This document shows, one piece after another, positions 40,548 to 51,199 of a stretch of DNA of 64,000 nucleotides. This DNA comes from Arcobacteraceae bacterium (GTDB lineage Bacteria > Campylobacterota > Campylobacteria > Campylobacterales > Arcobacteraceae). How positions within the stretch are numbered: position 1 is the stretch's first letter; every line of letters begins with the position of its first letter. The stretch covers positions 62,001 through 126,000 of the forward strand of contig JAIOSF010000026.1 in the NCBI GenBank assembly GCA_021107755.1, written 5' to 3'. A model generated the notes under the pieces. That model worked only from the letters and a program-made list of their open reading frames with translations, was not told the origin of the DNA and searched no databases. The translations under genes and the position numbers were made by a program.

Positions 40548-41144
40548 ATGGCAATAATTGTAGACAAGGTACAAAAAAGAAAAGATATCGCACTTTCTTG
40601 TATAGATTTACTTCTAGAAAAAGGTATTAAGAAGTTAACTGTATCTGAAGTAGCAATTCAAGCAGGTGTTTCAAAGGGAAGTATTTATGATTACTTTGAA
40701 AACAAAGAAGATATTGTTTTTGAGATTATTAGAAATGATATAGAAAATTATCAAGATAACCTTTATGAACAGATAACTCCTACTATATCAACAAGAGAAA
40801 AAGTTTTTTTGTTATTTGATTTTTTGTTAAGTGAAAATGATATGTTTCAAAAACATCAAAATATATATAAAGAGTATGTGAGTATAAATTTAGGAACTCA
40901 TAATGATAATATGAGTGAATTTAATAAAGAGTGTTCTGTTTTTTTTAAAACAACTATAGAAAAGCTTATAAAAGAGGGGATAACTAAAGGTGAAATTATT
41001 GAAGATTCTTTAAAGCTAGTAGGTGGTTTTTTAGCTGTTGAAAAAGGTTTTTTAATGATACACTGGACAGAAGGAAAAGATGTGAAGGGTGAACTTAAAG
41101 AGTTTATAAATATGATATTTGATTTAATAGAGGTGAAAAAATGA
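40548..41144 (+). CDS. TetR/AcrR family transcriptional regulator
   Basis: 'LTVSEVAIQAGVSKGSIYDYFENKEDIVFEII'. Confidence 0.92.
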   Translation: MAIIVDKVQKRKDIALSCIDLLLEKGIKKLTVSEVAIQAGVSKGSIYDYFENKEDIVFEIIRNDIENYQDNLYEQITPTISTREKVFLLFDFLLSENDMFQKHQNIYKEYVSINLGTHNDNMSEFNKECSVFFKTTIEKLIKEGITKGEIIEDSLKLVGGFLAVEKGFLMIHWTEGKDVKGELKEFINMIFDLIEVKK

Positions 41145-42376
41145 TAAAAAAAATATTTCCATTAGTTGTAATTCCATTTACAATTTATGCACAAGATTTA
41201 AGTAAGTTAGTTGAAGAGTCGTTTCAAAATCAACTTGTTAATTCTTCAAAATATGGTGTGGAGTCGGTGAGAGATCAATATGAAAGTGTAAAAAACAGTT
41301 ACTATCCAACTGTATCAATAGGTGCTAATTATAACAAAACAGATGAAGAGACTGCTTCAACTCCTGACAACTCAACAGCTAGTTGGGCAAATATAAACTA
41401 TGTTGTTTATGATGGAGGGAAAAGAGGAGCTACTAGTGATGCTTTAAGTTTTTCTATTAAAAGTGCAAGTGAAGATTTAACAGCTTTGAAAAATAACATC
41501 GCATTAGAGATTATAAATCATTATTTCAACTATTATGCATTGATATCAAAAAAAGAGGCAAAACTAAGAGAGATAGAGCAACTTAATGCACAATATAAAA
41601 GATTAAAAAGATTTTTGGATGTTGGAACAACCACAAGCGATGAGGTTGATAAAATAGTATCAAGAGTTCAAAGTGCAACAGTTGTATTACATGAGATTGA
41701 ACTTAATATTCAAACAATTATCCATAATTTACAATATCTAACTACAAATGAGATTAGTATTGAAGCTGGTTCAACGATGAAAGATACTTTACTAAAACAG
41801 GAAAGTTTACGAGCAGATATAAAATCTTTGGAGCATGAGATGAATGCTCAATTATTAACTGCAAGAGGGAGTAAAAGCTCAAACTATCCAATTTTAACTT
41901 TAGATGATACCTATACAAATTATGATTTTAATTATGATAATGCAACATATCAAAATAGTGTTACTATGGATGAACAAAATATTTTTAAAGCAAGTTTATC
42001 TTGGAAAATATTTGATTTTGGTGCAACTACAAGAACTTATGAGAGTAATTATAAAAAATATCTTGCTCTAAAATCGCAATATGAATATGAAAAAAACAAA
42101 GCAAGTATAGATTTAAAACTAGCAATCAAATCGTATGAGATAGGGAAACTCAAAATAGAATCAGCTAAATCAGCTTTAAAAGCTGCAAATAGCACTTATA
42201 ATACTATAGAGAAGAAATACCAAAATGGATTAGTAGACAATGTTGCATATCTTGAAGCCTTAAGTGAAAAATATTCAGCAATAAGTGCATTAAAATCATC
42301 GCAATATGATTTAGAGATAAAAAAAGCAAATATTATTTACCATAGTGGTAAAAACTTAGAAGATTATATTCAATGA
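41141..42376 (+). CDS. TolC family outer-membrane efflux protein
   Basis: Signal peptide, TolC-type coiled-coil repeats, 'YKSYEIGKLKIESAKSALKAANSTYNTIEKKYQNGLVDNVAYLEALS'-like C-terminal pattern. Confidence 0.88.
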   Translation: MIKKIFPLVVIPFTIYAQDLSKLVEESFQNQLVNSSKYGVESVRDQYESVKNSYYPTVSIGANYNKTDEETASTPDNSTASWANINYVVYDGGKRGATSDALSFSIKSASEDLTALKNNIALEIINHYFNYYALISKKEAKLREIEQLNAQYKRLKRFLDVGTTTSDEVDKIVSRVQSATVVLHEIELNIQTIIHNLQYLTTNEISIEAGSTMKDTLLKQESLRADIKSLEHEMNAQLLTARGSKSSNYPILTLDDTYTNYDFNYDNATYQNSVTMDEQNIFKASLSWKIFDFGATTRTYESNYKKYLALKSQYEYEKNKASIDLKLAIKSYEIGKLKIESAKSALKAANSTYNTIEKKYQNGLVDNVAYLEALSEKYSAISALKSSQYDLEIKKANIIYHSGKNLEDYIQ

Positions 42377-43077
42377 CAAAATTTCTAATCTTCTTTTTTC
42401 TTTGCTTTTCAGCTGTAAATGCACAAGAGGTTTATGCAACATTTCAAGTAGTTGCAAAACAAAGTGCAAATTTAGCTTTTAATAGTAGTGGAATAGTAGA
42501 TGAAGTTTTTATTGATGTTGGAAGTGTAGTTAATCAAAATGATCAATTAGCAATTTTAAAAAATAAAGATATAAAAGCTATGTTACATATTTATGAAACA
42601 TCTTTAAAATATGCAAAAAAAGATTATGAAAGACAATCACAAGTACAAGACCTAATAGATAAGGCAAAGTTTGACAACTATGAGATGGCTTATGAAGAAG
42701 CAAAAGCTCAAGTTGAGTATCAACAATCATTGTTAGATAAAACTACTTTAAGAGCACCTTTTGATGGTATGATTATCTCTAAAGAGATAGAAAGTGGTGA
42801 TGTTGTAAGTGGACAAGTTATCAAAACAGCTTTTACAATACAAAGTAGTGTATCTCGTAAACTTATCTTAGAATTTGATCAAAAGTATCATTCTGTAGTA
42901 AAAGTTGGAGATATATTTAAATACAAATTAGATGGAGATGATACAATACATAGCCAGAAGATATCCAAAGTATATCCTTATTCAAATACCTCTACAAGAA
43001 AAATAAAAGCAGAAGTTATTACAAAAGATTTGATGGTTGGATTATTTGGTGATGGATATATTCAAGTGAAGAAATAG
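42373..43077 (+). CDS. RND/HlyD-family periplasmic adaptor
   Basis: 'GIVDEVFIDVGSVVNQNDQLAILKN', 'LRAPFDGMIISKEIESGDVVSG'. Confidence 0.88.
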   Translation: MTKFLIFFFLCFSAVNAQEVYATFQVVAKQSANLAFNSSGIVDEVFIDVGSVVNQNDQLAILKNKDIKAMLHIYETSLKYAKKDYERQSQVQDLIDKAKFDNYEMAYEEAKAQVEYQQSLLDKTTLRAPFDGMIISKEIESGDVVSGQVIKTAFTIQSSVSRKLILEFDQKYHSVVKVGDIFKYKLDGDDTIHSQKISKVYPYSNTSTRKIKAEVITKDLMVGLFGDGYIQVKK

Positions 43078-43078
43078 G

Positions 43079-44296
43079 ATGTTTAAAGCTTATTATCTCA
43101 TAATATTATTATACTCATTACTCCTAGCTAATGATATGTCTAATTATACTCAAGGTTTAGAGTTCTATAAAACAAAGCAATATGAAAAAGCTTATCCTAT
43201 AATACTTCAAGAAGCACAAAGGGGAAACAAAGAAGCTCAATACTTATTAGCTTTATTTTATGAAAATGGATTAGGGGTCAAAAAAGATTTAATAGAATCT
43301 ATCTCTTGGTATAAACAAGCGTCTTCAACTTATGCTTATATTACTCAAACCCAAGAAAATAATACTACACAAACTATCACAACAGCAGATGTTGTAGATG
43401 ATGAAAATAATCAAGAGCAAAAAGGTTTACAATTTATATTTAGTAAAATGGATTTAAGTTCCCCAAATGTAAAAGATGAAGTTGGAAAAATAGTGAATAA
43501 AAATTTTGGTATTTTACCGTATCACTCTAATTATATTTTACCAATTTCATACAATAAAAATAGCTATACAAAAAAATATTCAACAACACAAATAAGTGAT
43601 GAAAAATATGATAGCAATACAGAAGCTGAGTTTCAACTAAGTCTTCAAAAGAATCTAAGTTATAATCTTTTTGGCTTTAATGAATATATCTCATTAGGGT
43701 ATACACAACATGTTTGGTGGCAACTATACACTGATTCAGCACCTTTTAGAGAGACAAACTATACACCTGAGTTTTTTGTTACAGTTCCAACCTCTTATCA
43801 TATTGATAAACTTAATAATCTTAAAGCTATAAGGTTTGGGTATCGTCATCAATCAAATGGACAAGATGGATATAGGTCTCGTTCTTGGGATAGATTATTT
43901 TTAGCTACATTTTGGCAGTGGGATAACTTATTTGTAAAAGTTGAAGGATGGTATAGAATACCAGAAGATAGAAAAGGACAAGAGTTTTATAATGGAGTAG
44001 ATATTAATGCTAAAGGGGATGATAATCCCGATATTTTGGATTATTATGGGTATGGAGATATTGATATAAAATATTTATATGGAAAACATCAATTTGGATT
44101 GATGTTACGAAATAATCTTAAATCAGATAATAATAAAGGTGCAGTACAACTAGATTGGTCTGTACCAGTGAGTGATTCTAAAAATACCTATTGGTATGTA
44201 AAAGTTTTTAATGGATATGGGGAAAGTTTGATAGATTATGATAAAAGCAATACTAAAATAAGTTTTGGTTTTTCATTTTTTAGAAGTTTATTTTAA
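43079..44296 (+). CDS. pldA: Sel1-like repeat plus outer-membrane phospholipase A
   Basis: N-terminal 'AQRGNKEAQYLLALFYENGLGVKKDLIESISWYKQA' Sel1 repeat; C-terminal OMPLA 'YTQHVWWQLY..SAPFRETNYTPEFF', 'GYRHQSNGQDGYRSRSWDRLF'. Confidence 0.88.
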   Translation: MFKAYYLIILLYSLLLANDMSNYTQGLEFYKTKQYEKAYPIILQEAQRGNKEAQYLLALFYENGLGVKKDLIESISWYKQASSTYAYITQTQENNTTQTITTADVVDDENNQEQKGLQFIFSKMDLSSPNVKDEVGKIVNKNFGILPYHSNYILPISYNKNSYTKKYSTTQISDEKYDSNTEAEFQLSLQKNLSYNLFGFNEYISLGYTQHVWWQLYTDSAPFRETNYTPEFFVTVPTSYHIDKLNNLKAIRFGYRHQSNGQDGYRSRSWDRLFLATFWQWDNLFVKVEGWYRIPEDRKGQEFYNGVDINAKGDDNPDILDYYGYGDIDIKYLYGKHQFGLMLRNNLKSDNNKGAVQLDWSVPVSDSKNTYWYVKVFNGYGESLIDYDKSNTKISFGFSFFRSLF

Positions 44297-44396
44297 AATA
44301 TTTTGTAATATGGATTGATAAAGGATTCTTCATTGTTTAACCATATTAGAATTGAATATAGAATATAATAACAAAATTAATAAAACAAGGTAAATG

Positions 44397-44624
44397 ATGG
44401 GAAGAGCAAACAACTCAAGTGTTGATACAACAAAAGGTGATAGAATTGCACAGAAAATGAATGTTTATAAAAATAATTTAAAAGCAGGATTTAACCCTGA
44501 TGCAGCAGAACAAAAAGAACAAGTTGTTAATGCTAGAAAAGGTGTCAACTTAGAAGCCCAAAAAGCAAAGAAAAAGAAAAATGCAAAACTAGCAAAAGCT
44601 GCAAAGAGAAAAAATAAAAAGTAA
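44397..44624 (+). CDS. Small Lys/Ala-rich basic protein
   Basis: ATG 44397 (MGRANNSSVDTTKGDRIAQKMN...), AAGG SD upstream. Confidence 0.65.
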   Translation: MGRANNSSVDTTKGDRIAQKMNVYKNNLKAGFNPDAAEQKEQVVNARKGVNLEAQKAKKKKNAKLAKAAKRKNKK

Positions 44625-44640
44625 TAATAGTTTATAATGT

Positions 44641-45237
44641 TTAACAAATGGAAACAATCCATTTATCAATCTCTTCTAGTACTTTTGTAAATGCTTTATT
44701 GAAAGCTTTAACTCCACCATAAGCATCTTGTGTTGCACTATTTATAACAGATGAAAAAGTTTTTGAATGGATGACGGTATTTGAGTTATAGTCTATTAGT
44801 GAGATATTGATTATAACTTTTACATATGATGATTTTGAATCTTCACTAAAATATTGTTTAAAATCTATTATGTTACTTTGAATTATGTAGTCATCTTTTG
44901 TGATGGATTTGTAGTTTTGTACACTTTTAAAAACATCTAATTGACTTAACATATTAGTGAGATTTATGGTGACCATTTGATTAACTGGAATACTCCACTG
45001 TGACTTGGTAAAAGAGTATTGTTTATATTTGCCTAAAATATAATTCATATTGGTACTCATAAGAGTATTATCACTAAAAGCTTGGAGTACTTTTAATGTT
45101 TTATTATTACATTTTTTTGATATTTCATTTTTTGGAAACTCTTTTATCTTCATGTTGTATTCTGTAATATAGGGTTGTTTTACACTACAACCTGTCACTA
45201 TTGTAATTAGGATAAATAAACTTATACTTTTTAACAT
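44641..45237 (-). CDS. ABC-type transport auxiliary lipoprotein (PqiC-like)
   Basis: Lipobox 'IVTGCS'; last gene of the MlaE-F-D-type operon. Confidence 0.78.
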   Translation of the reverse strand: MLKSISLFILITIVTGCSVKQPYITEYNMKIKEFPKNEISKKCNNKTLKVLQAFSDNTLMSTNMNYILGKYKQYSFTKSQWSIPVNQMVTINLTNMLSQLDVFKSVQNYKSITKDDYIIQSNIIDFKQYFSEDSKSSYVKVIINISLIDYNSNTVIHSKTFSSVINSATQDAYGGVKAFNKAFTKVLEEIDKWIVSIC

Positions 45238-45240
45238 TTT

Positions 45241-46200
45241 TTACTCCCCTGGACCTTTTTTAATCTCTTCTGTTTTAAATATAATATCAGCTGGACTTCT
45301 ATTATAATTTTTAATAGAATCTTCAAGTTTTATCATAAGAGTTTCCATCTGAATCAGAGTATTATTAAGATTTGGAATAGTATCTTTTGTTATATCTTTA
45401 AAATTAAAGTCACCCTTTGAAATAGCTTTTTCTATTTCATTCATAGTAGCTCTTACCGATAAATAACTTTTTGTAATAGAATTTATATTTTGAATTAATG
45501 TATTTTCAAAATCAGTAGTATTTGTTACTAATGTATCAATTTTTGGTACTAAATTATCAACTTTATTGGTAATATTATCTGAGTTTTCTAAAATATTATT
45601 AAAATGCTTTATGGTTTTTTCATCAACTAATCGATCCATTTTATTCATAAAACTCGTAGTTTGTTTTAAAAGAAGTGAAACTTGCTCTTGATTCTCTTCA
45701 TTAAGTAATTGTTCTATGTTTGATAATACTTTTGAAACCTTATTGGATACAGTATCCATAGATTTTTCAATATTCTCAAAAAGAGAAGGGGTAGTTTTAA
45801 TTACTGGATATTGTTCACCCTCTTGAGCTTTTAAAAATGGTGCGTTATTATCTCCTAAATTAAGATTAATATAGCTCAGTCCTGTTATCCCTTGAGATGT
45901 TAATTTTGCTACAGTTTTTTCTTTTATGGGAGTTGTTTTTAAAATAGTTATGAGTACTTCTACTTGTTCGGTGTTTTTTGGATTTATTTTAATGCTGGTA
46001 ACTTTTCCTACATCTATTCCTCGATATTTAACTACTGAATCAACATTTAAACCTAAAACTGATTCATCAAAACGAATAAGGTATTTTTTTGTTTCATTCT
46101 CTTGTTCAGGTTTTAATAACCAGTAAGAAAAAGTTAACATCAAAAAGAATCCAATAATTACTAAAAATCCAACTAAAGTATAATTAACTCTATTATTCAT
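45241..46200 (-). CDS. MlaD/MCE family protein
   Basis: 'YLIRFDESVLGLNVDSVVKYRGIDVGKVTSIKI', 'LTSQGITGLSYINL'. Confidence 0.92.
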   Translation of the reverse strand: MNNRVNYTLVGFLVIIGFFLMLTFSYWLLKPEQENETKKYLIRFDESVLGLNVDSVVKYRGIDVGKVTSIKINPKNTEQVEVLITILKTTPIKEKTVAKLTSQGITGLSYINLNLGDNNAPFLKAQEGEQYPVIKTTPSLFENIEKSMDTVSNKVSKVLSNIEQLLNEENQEQVSLLLKQTTSFMNKMDRLVDEKTIKHFNNILENSDNITNKVDNLVPKIDTLVTNTTDFENTLIQNINSITKSYLSVRATMNEIEKAISKGDFNFKDITKDTIPNLNNTLIQMETLMIKLEDSIKNYNRSPADIIFKTEEIKKGPGE

Positions 46201-46937
46201 TAAGTATTACCTCCAAAAAATGTATTAATAAATTCACTTTGTATTGAACTTATATTATCTAAAGTACCCTCATAAATAATTTTTTTATCATCAATGACAG
46301 CAAATCTATCCATAGTGTTATGGATTGATTTTAAATCATGGGAAACCATGACAATAGTTAGTTTTAATAAATCTCTTAAGTTTACAATAAGTTTATCAAA
46401 ATCTCTTGCTGAAATAGGGTCTAAGCCACTTGTTGGTTCATCTAAAAAAAGAAGTTTCGGATCAAGTGCTAAAGCCCTTGCTAGTGCTGCTTTTTTTTTC
46501 ATTCCACCACTTATTTGAGATGGATAAAGTGTAGCATCTGAGAGTTTTAATCCTACAATATTTAATTTAAAAGCTACTATTTCATTTACCATCTTATCAT
46601 TTAAATCTGTATATTCTTGAAGAGGTAAAGCGATATTTTGTGCGAGCGTAAGTGAAGAAAATAGGGCGCCAAATTGAAATAAAACTCCCCATTGTTGTCG
46701 TAAATTTTGAGCTTCATTAACACTAATATGATTTAAGTCTTTTCCTAGAATATGAACTGTACCACTATGAATTTTGTCAAGCATAACAATCTCTCTAAGA
46801 AGTGTCGTTTTTCCACACCCACTGGGACCTAAAAGTCCATATATTTCTCCATTATTGATACTAAGATTCAATCCATCATGTACAACTTTATCTCCAAAAA
46901 TTGTTTTGAGTTCTTTTACATTTATTATCTTTTTCAT
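46200..46937 (-). CDS. ABC transporter ATP-binding protein (MlaF-like)
   Basis: 'GLLGPSGCGKTTLLREI', 'ISGGMKKKAALARALALDPKLLFLDEPTSGLDP'. Confidence 0.93.
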   Translation of the reverse strand: MKKIINVKELKTIFGDKVVHDGLNLSINNGEIYGLLGPSGCGKTTLLREIVMLDKIHSGTVHILGKDLNHISVNEAQNLRQQWGVLFQFGALFSSLTLAQNIALPLQEYTDLNDKMVNEIVAFKLNIVGLKLSDATLYPSQISGGMKKKAALARALALDPKLLFLDEPTSGLDPISARDFDKLIVNLRDLLKLTIVMVSHDLKSIHNTMDRFAVIDDKKIIYEGTLDNISSIQSEFINTFFGGNT

Positions 46938-48052
46938 TAAATGCCTAAATTTGTAAATATGATAGAAAAAATTGCATCACAAATAATAACTGCAAAGATA
47001 GATTCAACAACACTTTTTGTTGTATTATATCCTATACTTTGAGTATCATCTTTTACCATAAGTCCTCTATATATCGCAATAGAAGCAATAAGTATGGCAA
47101 AAAAAGGTCCTTTTGCAATACCAACTAAAAAATGTCGTATCTCAATAACATTGCTAAATCTGTCTAAGAATAAATCAAAACTAATCCCTAAATCTAAATT
47201 TGCGATTATCATACCACCAAAAACAGCCATGATATCAGATACAAAGATTAGTATAGGCATCATAATGATAAGTGCAATAACACGAGGTAAAACTAAAAAT
47301 CTATAAGGGTCAAAGCCCATCGTTCTCATAGCATCTAACTCTTGTGTAATTTTCATAGCACCAATTTGTGCAGTGTATGAAGAGCCACTTCTTCCAGCAA
47401 TTATAACAGCTGTAATAACAGGAGATAGTTCTCTTAGCATAGAAAGCCCTATCATATCCACTATAAATATATTTGCACCATATAAGCTTAATTGATTAGC
47501 AGATTGATAGGCTATAACAACTCCTATAAGAAAACTACTTAATGCAATTATAAAAAAAGCTTTTATTGCACTTTCATTCATCTCAAATAAAATCTCTTTG
47601 TATCTTATTGTTTTTGGTGATTTTAATAAATAAATTAAATTGATAAAAAGTTCACCGAAAAAATCTAAAAAATGTAAGAAACCAAGATAGTATTTGTGTG
47701 CTTTTTGACCTATATATTTTATGATATTATTTTGTTTGTTATAAAGAGATAGAGTATTTTTTTGTTTTTTTGTTTTTACGAGTTCTAAAGTATCGAGAAT
47801 ATTTTTATTTGTAGTATTAATAGTTACAGTTATATTTTGTGAAGAGTATTTATCATATAAATTTATTAGATATATGGCTGAAGCTGTATCTATAAAAGTA
47901 AGTTCAGATAAGTCAATAATGATTGCTTTAAAATTTGAAACATTAATAGCATCAATTAAAACTTGGTATTTTGAAATACTGTACAAAGTAAACTCTTCTT
48001 TAAAAATAAGGGAGAGTTTTTCATTGTCATATTTGAAAAATAAATTATCCAT
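46937..48052 (-). CDS. MlaE-like permease with N-terminal STAS domain
   Basis: STAS 'IIIDLSELTFIDTASAIYLINLY'; MlaE 'AGRSGSSYTAQIGAMKITQELDAMRTMGFDP'. Confidence 0.92.
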   Translation of the reverse strand: MDNLFFKYDNEKLSLIFKEEFTLYSISKYQVLIDAINVSNFKAIIIDLSELTFIDTASAIYLINLYDKYSSQNITVTINTTNKNILDTLELVKTKKQKNTLSLYNKQNNIIKYIGQKAHKYYLGFLHFLDFFGELFINLIYLLKSPKTIRYKEILFEMNESAIKAFFIIALSSFLIGVVIAYQSANQLSLYGANIFIVDMIGLSMLRELSPVITAVIIAGRSGSSYTAQIGAMKITQELDAMRTMGFDPYRFLVLPRVIALIIMMPILIFVSDIMAVFGGMIIANLDLGISFDLFLDRFSNVIEIRHFLVGIAKGPFFAILIASIAIYRGLMVKDDTQSIGYNTTKSVVESIFAVIICDAIFSIIFTNLGI

Positions 48053-48076
48053 AATAAAACCTCTTTTGAGGTAGAG

Positions 48077-51000
48077 TTATTTACCTATTTCTTTTGTTTT
48101 ACTAAATTTTTGTTTTACTCTTACAACCAGATAGAAAAATAATGGTATAAACAATACCCCTATAACCATAGCAGCAATCATACCACCAACAACAGTTGTC
48201 CCAATGATATGACGGCTAGCACTTCCAGCACCACTACTTAATGCTAGTGGTAAAGTCCCCACGATAAAAGCTAATGAAGTCATAATAATAGGACGAAATC
48301 TTAATCGTGCGGCTTCAATAGTTGCATCTAGTAAACTCATACCATCTCTTAGTTTATCCATAGCAAATTCAACGATTAAAATAGCATTCTTTGCGCTAAG
48401 TCCCACTAGGGTTACAAGTCCAACTTGAAAATATATATCAGCTTCTAATCCTCTTAAATATACAGCAACAGCCGCTCCAAATATAGCAAATGGTATAGAG
48501 ATAATAACAGCCATAGGGATACTCCAGCTTTCATAAAGTGCAGCAAGGATTAAGAATACAAATATCGCTGCATATAATGATGTATAACTCCCTTCATTAG
48601 CTAGTTTTTTCTCTTGAAAAGATGTTCCAGCCCAAGCAATTGTATACCCTTCAGGAAGAACACTAGTAGCAATCTCTTCTATAGCTTCTAGAGCATCACT
48701 TGAAGCATAACCAGCACCTGGATTCCCTGTGACATTTGCTGATTGAAACATATTAAATCTTTGTATTACACTTGCATTTACTTTTCGTTCAAGTTTTACA
48801 AGTTCACTTACAGGTACAAGTTCTCCATCATTTGAACGAACATAGATATTTTTAAATTGCTCTTGAGTTGCTCTATATTGAGACATGGATTGGATATTAA
48901 CATGGAAAGTTCTTCCATATAAATTAAAATCATTAATATACCCTTTTCCAAATGTATTTTGAATATTTGCAAAAATAGAATCTATTGTAATATTCATAGA
49001 CTTTGCTTTTTGTCTATCAACTGTTAATAAGTATTGTGGAATATTTGTATTTAATGTTGTTCTCATCCCTGCAAGCCTTGGGTCTTGAGATGCTTTGGCA
49101 ATAATTTCTTGTGTATAAGTATTTAGAGTAGATAACTCTCCACCTGTTCTATCTTGTATCCACATCTCAAATCCGCCAGTTGCACTCATACCCATAATAG
49201 GAGGTGGATTTACAGGGATAACAAAAGCATCTTTCCCTTGCATAAATTGTCCCATAAGTTGCCCTGCAAGTACTTGAGAGTTTTGATTTGCATCTGGTCT
49301 TTCATCCCAAGGTTTTAACATAGCAAACATAATAGCTGCATCTGTTCTATAAGCAAATGTTGCAAGGTCAATACCTGTAATTGCTCCAACACCAATGATA
49401 TTTGGATTTGCTAAAAGTTGTTTTTCTATATCTTTTGTGATTATAGATGATTCACCAAGTGAAGTTGATGGCATAAGGTATGTAAGTACTAATAGTACCC
49501 CTTTATCTTCTGTTGGTACAAGTCCTGCTGGTGTTTGTTTCATAATACCATAAGTTGAAAATAAAAGTCCACCAAATAAAAAAAGTGAAAATACCCATTT
49601 TTTTATAGTGAATTTCGTAATTCCTAAAAATCTAATTGTAAGCCAGTCAAAAAAGTCATTAAACTTTTTAATAGGATATATTGGTTCAGATTCATGTTCT
49701 TTTAAAAATATTGCACATAAAGCGGGAGTAAGAGTAAGTGCTACAAGTCCAGAGATAACAACAGCCATAACAATAGTAATAGCAAATTGTTTATACATAA
49801 CTCCACTAAATCCACCACTTAAAGCTGCTGGAATAAATACAGCAGATAAAACAAGTACAATAGCTACAAGTGGAGTAGTAAGCTCTTTCATAGCTTCTAT
49901 AGTTGCATCTTTTACACTAATTGTTTTAGTTCGTAAGATTCTCTCAACATTTTCTATAACAATAATAGCATCATCAACAACCAGTCCAATAGCCAAAATC
50001 ATACCAAAAAGTGTAAGCAAGTTTATAGAAAAACCAGCAGCATAAAGTCCAGCAAATGTTCCTATAACAGATACAGGAATTGCTAGAACTGGGATAATAG
50101 TAGCTCTAAAGTTTCCTAAAAATAGATATATTAAAATTGTAACAAATACAATAGCTTCAAGTAAAGTTTTAATAACCTCTTTGATTGATTCATTTACAAA
50201 TAGTGTTGCATCGTACGGTACTTTATATTCTAAGTCTTCAGGAAATTTTGTTTTTAATTCTTTTAAAGTATCATCAAGTGCTTGTGAAACATCTAAAGCG
50301 TTTGCACCTGGTGATAAAAATATACCAACTGGCATCATTGGTTCACTATTGTATCTTCCCATTGTATTAAGAGCATCAGCCCCAAGTTTAACTTGTGCAA
50401 TATCTTTTAGTTTTAGTGTTGAACCATCAGTGTTTGAACGGATAATAATATTTTCAAACGCCTCAACATTTTTAAGGCGACCTTCTGTTGCTATAGAGTA
50501 AGTAAAAGGTGTAACCTCTTTTATTGGTTCTGCACCTACTGTTCCTGTTGAATATTGATTGTTTTGGCTTTGAATTAACTTGTTTACTTCACTAGGAACA
50601 AGATTGTAAAATGCCAACTTATCTGGGTCTATCCAAATTCTTATAGCATAATCTTTAGCCCCAAATACTACTACATCACCCACACCTTTAATTCTTTTTA
50701 AATCATCAAGTACATTGATTGTTAAGTAGTTTGAGATAAATGTTGTATCATGAACATTATCTTTTGATGTAAAAGCCAAAACTTTTAACATATCAGGAGA
50801 TCTCTCTTTTACTGTAATCCCTTGTCTTTGTACCTCAGGAGGTAATTTATTTAGTGCTAGTTGTACACGGTTGTTAACATCTACTTTTGCTTGTGCTACA
50901 TCTGTTCCAACTTCAAAAATAATACTAATTGAAAGTGTACCACTTGGACTTGCAGTAGAAGTCATATATGTCATATCTTCTACACCATTGATTGCATTTT

Positions 51001-51199
51001 CTAGAGTAGTTGCTACAGTTGCAGAGAGTGTTGCAGCATCGGCACCTGGATATACAGCTTGTACATTTATCTGAGGTGGTGTAACAGCAGGATACTCTTT
51101 TACTGGGAGGATATTTATAGAAATAATACCTGCAAGTATTATCAATACTGATATTACAGTTGCAAATATAGGTCTATTTATGAAAAACTTTGAGAACAT
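48077..51199 (-). CDS. RND multidrug efflux permease (HAE1/AcrB type)
   Basis: 1040 aa; 'FFINRPIFATVISVLIILAG', 'GLVVDDAIIVIENVER', 'YESWSIPMAVIISIPFAIFGA'. Confidence 0.95.
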   Translation of the reverse strand: MFSKFFINRPIFATVISVLIILAGIISINILPVKEYPAVTPPQINVQAVYPGADAATLSATVATTLENAINGVEDMTYMTSTASPSGTLSISIIFEVGTDVAQAKVDVNNRVQLALNKLPPEVQRQGITVKERSPDMLKVLAFTSKDNVHDTTFISNYLTINVLDDLKRIKGVGDVVVFGAKDYAIRIWIDPDKLAFYNLVPSEVNKLIQSQNNQYSTGTVGAEPIKEVTPFTYSIATEGRLKNVEAFENIIIRSNTDGSTLKLKDIAQVKLGADALNTMGRYNSEPMMPVGIFLSPGANALDVSQALDDTLKELKTKFPEDLEYKVPYDATLFVNESIKEVIKTLLEAIVFVTILIYLFLGNFRATIIPVLAIPVSVIGTFAGLYAAGFSINLLTLFGMILAIGLVVDDAIIVIENVERILRTKTISVKDATIEAMKELTTPLVAIVLVLSAVFIPAALSGGFSGVMYKQFAITIVMAVVISGLVALTLTPALCAIFLKEHESEPIYPIKKFNDFFDWLTIRFLGITKFTIKKWVFSLFLFGGLLFSTYGIMKQTPAGLVPTEDKGVLLVLTYLMPSTSLGESSIITKDIEKQLLANPNIIGVGAITGIDLATFAYRTDAAIMFAMLKPWDERPDANQNSQVLAGQLMGQFMQGKDAFVIPVNPPPIMGMSATGGFEMWIQDRTGGELSTLNTYTQEIIAKASQDPRLAGMRTTLNTNIPQYLLTVDRQKAKSMNITIDSIFANIQNTFGKGYINDFNLYGRTFHVNIQSMSQYRATQEQFKNIYVRSNDGELVPVSELVKLERKVNASVIQRFNMFQSANVTGNPGAGYASSDALEAIEEIATSVLPEGYTIAWAGTSFQEKKLANEGSYTSLYAAIFVFLILAALYESWSIPMAVIISIPFAIFGAAVAVYLRGLEADIYFQVGLVTLVGLSAKNAILIVEFAMDKLRDGMSLLDATIEAARLRFRPIIMTSLAFIVGTLPLALSSGAGSASRHIIGTTVVGGMIAAMVIGVLFIPLFFYLVVRVKQKFSKTKEIGK

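Noticed and set aside
44306-44348. Inverted repeat TAATATGG/CCATATTA with 27-nt spacer
   Set aside because: Eight-bp arms in AT-rich intergenic DNA with a long spacer; not distinguishable from chance by eye.
49608-50045. 145-aa plus-strand ORF
   Set aside because: Antisense to the well-supported RND permease at 48077-51199; composition mirrors the complementary coding frame.
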